Below are positions 13,767-16,635 of a stretch of DNA of 16,635 nt, in pieces. The stretch is from contig JBDHTO010000016.1 in assembly GCA_039808665.1 (NCBI GenBank), positions 1 through 16,635 on the forward strand. The letters run 5' to 3'. The notes under the pieces are model-generated. The model was given only the letters and a program-made list of their open reading frames with translations. It did not search any database and was not told the DNA's origin. Made by a program: the position numbers and the translations under genes. The DNA is from JBDHTO01 sp039808665. GTDB taxonomy: Bacteria; Pseudomonadota; Alphaproteobacteria; Paracaedibacterales; JAKBAR01. Numbering within the stretch: position 1 is the stretch's first letter; each line of letters begins with the position of its first letter.

Positions 13767-14399
13767 TTAGATTTCTTCTCGGATTTTATTAACAAAGTCG
13801 ATAAGACCAAGCTGTCTTCTGCGTTTTAATCGTTCAGAATGAAGGATTTCTTGAACTTGAGTGATACTTTTTTCAAGATCCTGATTGATAATCACATAAT
13901 CATATTCTGGCCAGTGACTGATTTCATTAGCAGATTGAGCCATCCTGAGTTCTACAACATCGGAGCTATCTTGCCCCCGTTTTTGAAGACGCTCACGCAA
14001 AGCCTCAACACTGGGGGGAAGAATAAAAATACTGACCAAGTCATCCCGGGCAAATTGTGCAAGCTGTTGTGTTCCCTGCCAATCGATATCAAAAATCATA
14101 TCTCGGCCACTTTTGAGTTTGTTGAAAACGTATTCCTTTGGTGTGCCGTAGTAGTTTCCAAAAACCTTAGCATGCTCAAGAAAGGCTTCTTTCTCAAGCA
14201 TATTTTTAAAAGTCTCTTCATTGACAAAAAAGTAGTCTTTTCCATCAACTTCACCGGGTCTTGGAGGTCTTGTCGTAACGGATATAGAGATGCGTAACTC
14301 TTCTTCTCGTTTTCTGAGTTCACTAGCGATTGTTGTTTTCCCAGCACCAGAGGGGCTAGACAGGACAAGCATGAGTCCACGGCGCGCTACAAATACCAT
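13767..14399 (-). CDS. gmk: Guanylate kinase
   Basis: The 210-aa product phosphorylates GMP (and dGMP) to GDP using ATP in the cytoplasm. It has the P-loop SPSGAGKT (15-22), the GMP-binding TTRPPRPGEVDGKDYFF segment (about 42-58), the EHAKVFGNYYGTP stretch (75-87) and the DIDWQGTQQ block (104-112). The length is normal. Its AGGAG Shine-Dalgarno overlaps the stop codon of mltG, whose frame ends 11 nt before the gmk ATG, so the two are coupled. In many alphaproteobacteria yicC lies between mltG and gmk; it is absent here. flgI follows after 61 nt. Confidence 0.97.
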   Translation of the reverse strand: MVFVARRGLMLVLSSPSGAGKTTIASELRKREEELRISISVTTRPPRPGEVDGKDYFFVNEETFKNMLEKEAFLEHAKVFGNYYGTPKEYVFNKLKSGRDMIFDIDWQGTQQLAQFARDDLVSIFILPPSVEALRERLQKRGQDSSDVVELRMAQSANEISHWPEYDYVIINQDLEKSITQVQEILHSERLKRRRQLGLIDFVNKIREEI

Positions 14400-14410
14400 A
14401 CGATCTACTC

Positions 14411-15427
14411 CTATCGTTCAGCGCAAATTTTTCGCCATTTTTGAACATTTTTATTGTGTTCTGCAAGAGTTTTAGCAAAATTATGCCCTCCTGTGCCATC
14501 TGCTACGAAAAAAAGCTCTTCTGTATTGATGGGTGAAAGTGCTGCTTTGATGGCATTTTCTCCTGGACATGCGATGGGAGTAGGGGGAAGACCATGATGT
14601 TTATAGGTATTGAACGGAGAGTTTGCAGAAAGATCTGCGATGGAAAGTTTCCGCTCCATTGCCTTTTTTCCAAGTGTTAACGCATAAATGACGGTTGGAT
14701 CTGATTGAAGGCGCATATTTCTCTTAATTCTTTGAAAAAACACACCTGCAATACGTGGTTGTTCTTCAAGTTTTCTACTCGTTTCTTTTTCAATAATAGA
14801 CGCCATAATGAGGGCTTCTTGGGGGGATTTAAAGGTGCAATCCTTGGATCGATTTTCCCAAAGATTCTTCAGTGCGACATGCATCGCCTTTTGCATGCGG
14901 AGTAAAATATCTTGACGATCCTCTCCTCTGTGATAGGGATAAGTTGCGGGGAGGAGAGTTCCCTCTTGTGGGATGGTTTTGATTTCTCCGTCCAACAGAT
15001 CATTTTCTTTGAGTTTTTTGACAACTTCGGCAACCGTAACACCTTCTGGAACTGTGAACGAACGGTGAATAACATCACCAGAGGCAATTTTTTCAATCAG
15101 CTCGCCCATGTTCATCTTGTATTTTACAAGATATTCGCCTGCCTGAAGTTTATTAAGTTTTCCAAGAAATTTAGCACGCAATATGAATCCATAAGGGTGG
15201 AGAAGAACACCTTTGTCACAAAGTTTCTTTGCAATTCCGATGGAGGATGTTCCTTTTTCAATATAAACTTCCATCTCATTTTTATTGCTGGATGTCCCCA
15301 TAGGGCCACTTGCAAAAAAGGTGAGGAAGAAGATAACAAAAAAAGTAGCCATCAGCGTGCAAAATAACAAAATGCCCCACATGTGACGAAATATATACAT
15401 TTTCAATGAAATTAAAATATTCATCAT
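14411..15427 (-). CDS. mltG: Endolytic murein transglycosylase MltG (YceG family)
   Basis: The 338-aa inner-membrane protein has one hydrophobic segment at about 17-40, with the rest periplasmic. A LysM-like first subdomain (about 52-118, EVYIEKGTSSIGIAKKL through MGELIEKIASG) is followed by the YceG catalytic region: FTVPEGVTVAEV (124-135), ASIIEKET (209-216), RLQSDPTVIYAL (239-250) and SPFNTYKHHGLPPTPIACPG. E213 corresponds to the catalytic glutamate by motif position. The family cleaves nascent peptidoglycan strands and may terminate glycan elongation. Two adjacent ATG codons (15427 and 15424) make the exact start ambiguous by one residue. AGGA lies about 14 nt upstream. eamA precedes it by 45 nt. 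Confidence 0.95.
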   Translation of the reverse strand: MMNILISLKMYIFRHMWGILLFCTLMATFFVIFFLTFFASGPMGTSSNKNEMEVYIEKGTSSIGIAKKLCDKGVLLHPYGFILRAKFLGKLNKLQAGEYLVKYKMNMGELIEKIASGDVIHRSFTVPEGVTVAEVVKKLKENDLLDGEIKTIPQEGTLLPATYPYHRGEDRQDILLRMQKAMHVALKNLWENRSKDCTFKSPQEALIMASIIEKETSRKLEEQPRIAGVFFQRIKRNMRLQSDPTVIYALTLGKKAMERKLSIADLSANSPFNTYKHHGLPPTPIACPGENAIKAALSPINTEELFFVADGTGGHNFAKTLAEHNKNVQKWRKICAER

Positions 15428-15472
15428 TGATTTATACTATCCTAATTTTTGATTTTTGTATTTCTCTAAAAA

Positions 15473-16339
15473 TTAAATACTCTTTCGTCCAGGCCATTGA
15501 TTGATGACAAGGCCCGAAAAGATGACAAGGCATGCGATGATCGTCACGGCTGTATACTTTTCTCCCAAAAACATCCACGACGTTATAATGCCGAAAACAG
15601 GAATGAGAAGAGAGTAGGGCGCGACAACAGACGCATCATATTTTTTAAATAAGTACGCCCAGCACGTTCCACCAATCCATGTCGAGAAGACAACGATAAA
15701 GGTCAAGCACCAAAATATCTTTATATTAAGGTGTGTAATGACGTCCTTCATAATGTCCCATCCTTCAAAACCGAGACTTCCAAAGAAAAAAGGGATGGGG
15801 GGAAAGATGCTCATCCAAATGGTGAGGGCAAAGGCATCAGCATCCTTGGCCTTTCGATAGAGAATATTGGATATGGACCACATAAGAGCACCGCAAAGGA
15901 TGAGAATAAATCCCATAAGGCTTCCGGAGGCATGCTGTTGAAAGGCAATCATGGCAATTCCAGAAAGGGATACAAGCGTTCCCACAATCTGTTTTGTATG
16001 GATCTTTGTCTTAAAAATGAATGCAGAGAGAATAATTGTAAAAAGAGCCTGAGTTTGAAGTGTAAGGGACGCAATACCTGGTGAAAAACCAAGGGAAATA
16101 CTCCCAAAAACAAAACTGAATTTGAGGACAAACAGGGACATGGAAAGCGCGACAAGATGTGTCCAGCTTATTTCTTTTGGTCGTTTGATAAAGAAAATAA
16201 AGGGAAGACTTGTGAAGATAAAACGCAGCATCAAAAGGAGAAAGATGGGAATTTCGTCAAGAGCAACTTTTGTGACAGTAAAATTAGCTCCCCAAACGAA
16301 GGCAACAATGAGCGCAAAAAGTATATGAATCGGTTTCAT
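15473..16339 (-). CDS. eamA: EamA-family transporter resembling the O-acetylserine/cysteine exporter
   Basis: The 288-aa protein has about ten predicted membrane helices in two EamA halves (roughly 4-130 and 140-280). It begins ILFALIVAFVWGANFTVTKVAL, and the GIASLTLQTQALFTIIL and FKTKIHTKQ segments resemble E. coli EamA (YdeD) closely, as do the APYSLLIPVFGI and LGEKYTAVTII segments in the second half. E. coli EamA exports cysteine-pathway metabolites; the substrate here is inferred only, and many members of this DMT superfamily are uncharacterised. The ATG at 16339 lacks a strong Shine-Dalgarno. The gene is divergent from the YdcH gene and probably transcribed together with mltG. Confidence 0.8.
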   Translation of the reverse strand: MKPIHILFALIVAFVWGANFTVTKVALDEIPIFLLLMLRFIFTSLPFIFFIKRPKEISWTHLVALSMSLFVLKFSFVFGSISLGFSPGIASLTLQTQALFTIILSAFIFKTKIHTKQIVGTLVSLSGIAMIAFQQHASGSLMGFILILCGALMWSISNILYRKAKDADAFALTIWMSIFPPIPFFFGSLGFEGWDIMKDVITHLNIKIFWCLTFIVVFSTWIGGTCWAYLFKKYDASVVAPYSLLIPVFGIITSWMFLGEKYTAVTIIACLVIFSGLVINQWPGRKSI

Positions 16340-16437
16340 ATGGTATTTCTTCTAATAATTTTTTTATGGAGAAAGCTTGAATTTTCATAATAAAAGCTAA
16401 TTCATCTATTAGGTAGTGATTTTATAGGTGCGCGACA

Positions 16438-16623
16438 ATGAAAATCGATACACACATCGAAAATTTAGAAAAAAGAATTGAGTTTTTGAATCAAAAGATT
16501 CGAGACAGTTTTTTACACCATGATCACGATGAAGAGATTTGTAAGATGAAGCGTCAAAAGCTTCTGATTAAGGATGAGTTGCAACAGTTGATGAAGAAGA
16601 TTGACACCCTGCGCTTTGAATAA
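16438..16623 (+). CDS. Small YdcH-family (DUF465) coiled-coil protein
   Basis: The 61-aa highly charged protein is predicted to be two helices forming a coiled-coil hairpin. It carries the DUF465/YdcH pattern of an early LEKRIEFLNQKI helix, a DHDEEI turn and the KMKRQKLLIKDEL segment at about 37-49. The function of the family is unknown; it is common in alphaproteobacteria. The stop is followed directly by a strong Shine-Dalgarno and another ATG. The 98-nt gap to divergent eamA contains a possible promoter (TTTATG-17-CATAAT) and an inverted repeat TGAATT/AATTCA with a 15-nt spacer, both weak. Confidence 0.85.
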   Translation: MKIDTHIENLEKRIEFLNQKIRDSFLHHDHDEEICKMKRQKLLIKDELQQLMKKIDTLRFE

Positions 16624-16624
16624 A

Positions 16625-16635
16625 AAGGAGAATGA
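16625..16635 (+). promoter_or_regulatory. Shine-Dalgarno and start codon of the next gene (cut off)
   Basis: AAGGAG followed by ATG at 16632-16634 begins right after the YdcH-family stop codon. Only the start codon and one base are in the window, so the gene cannot be identified. Its spacing suggests co-transcription with the YdcH-family gene. Confidence 0.6.

Noticed and set aside
13839..14297. A 152-codon plus-strand frame opposite gmk, and similar frames opposite mltG
   Set aside because: gmk and mltG are full-length with all motifs on the minus strand; these are antisense shadows.
1..16635. CRISPR array, insertion sequence, prophage, toxin-antitoxin or other defence genes
   Set aside because: No regularly spaced repeats, transposase motifs, terminal inverted repeats or characteristic proteins were seen; the content is housekeeping.
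1..16635. tRNA or rRNA genes
   Set aside because: Intergenic spaces are short (longest about 170 nt) and none shows a cloverleaf with conserved TTCGAAT-type arm or any rRNA sequence.

Overview
The window looks like chromosomal, mostly housekeeping DNA from an AT-rich, Gram-negative alphaproteobacterium with a bc1-type respiratory chain and a flagellar gene. Support comes from the Tat-type Rieske/cytochrome b pair, the way RsmG begins (a parS site read as NVSHET), the efp-suhB and mltG-gmk neighbourhoods, and a YdcH-family protein. A host-associated or reduced-genome order such as Holosporales or a Rickettsiales relative would fit the base composition and the DhnA-type class I aldolase. That placement is inference; no rRNA or tRNA gene is present to test it.

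Layout. (1) 1-2163, minus strand: an NhaD/CitMHS_2-type antiporter, then petA (Rieske) and petB (cytochrome b, cut by the window edge). (2) 2218-4080, plus: a long membrane-anchored protein resembling YdbH/AsmA-like outer-membrane lipid-transport proteins. It converges with ruvX (minus), and the two stop codons overlap in one CTAG. (3) 4545-4712: a divergent control region with a strong sigma70-like promoter for rpsB and a leader of about 115 nt that can fold into an 8-bp stem crossed by a 6-bp stem (a potential pseudoknot) next to the rpsB Shine-Dalgarno. (4) 4713-12311, plus: ten tightly packed genes, rpsB-tsf-pyrH-frr-rsmG-parA-parB-fba(class I)-efp-suhB, with gaps of 24 nt or less and two ATGA stop/start overlaps. 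Translation, chromosome segregation and glycolysis may therefore share one transcript. Two identical parS-like sites (7742-7757 and 8150-8165) lie inside the rsmG reading frame, just upstream of parAB. (5) 12320-16339, minus: eamA-like exporter, mltG, gmk and flgI. FlgI carries an insert of about 88 residues rich in Q/N/S/T. (6) 16438-16635, plus: a small YdcH-family gene, then a Shine-Dalgarno and the start codon of another gene.

I see no mobile element, CRISPR array, RNA gene or clearly accessory system, and no obvious undescribed multi-gene system. The items most worth a second look are the parS pair embedded in rsmG with a shared off-consensus centre, the rpsB leader fold, the enlarged FlgI, and the unusual gene order that joins the rpsB-frr cluster to rsmG-parAB-fba-efp-suhB.
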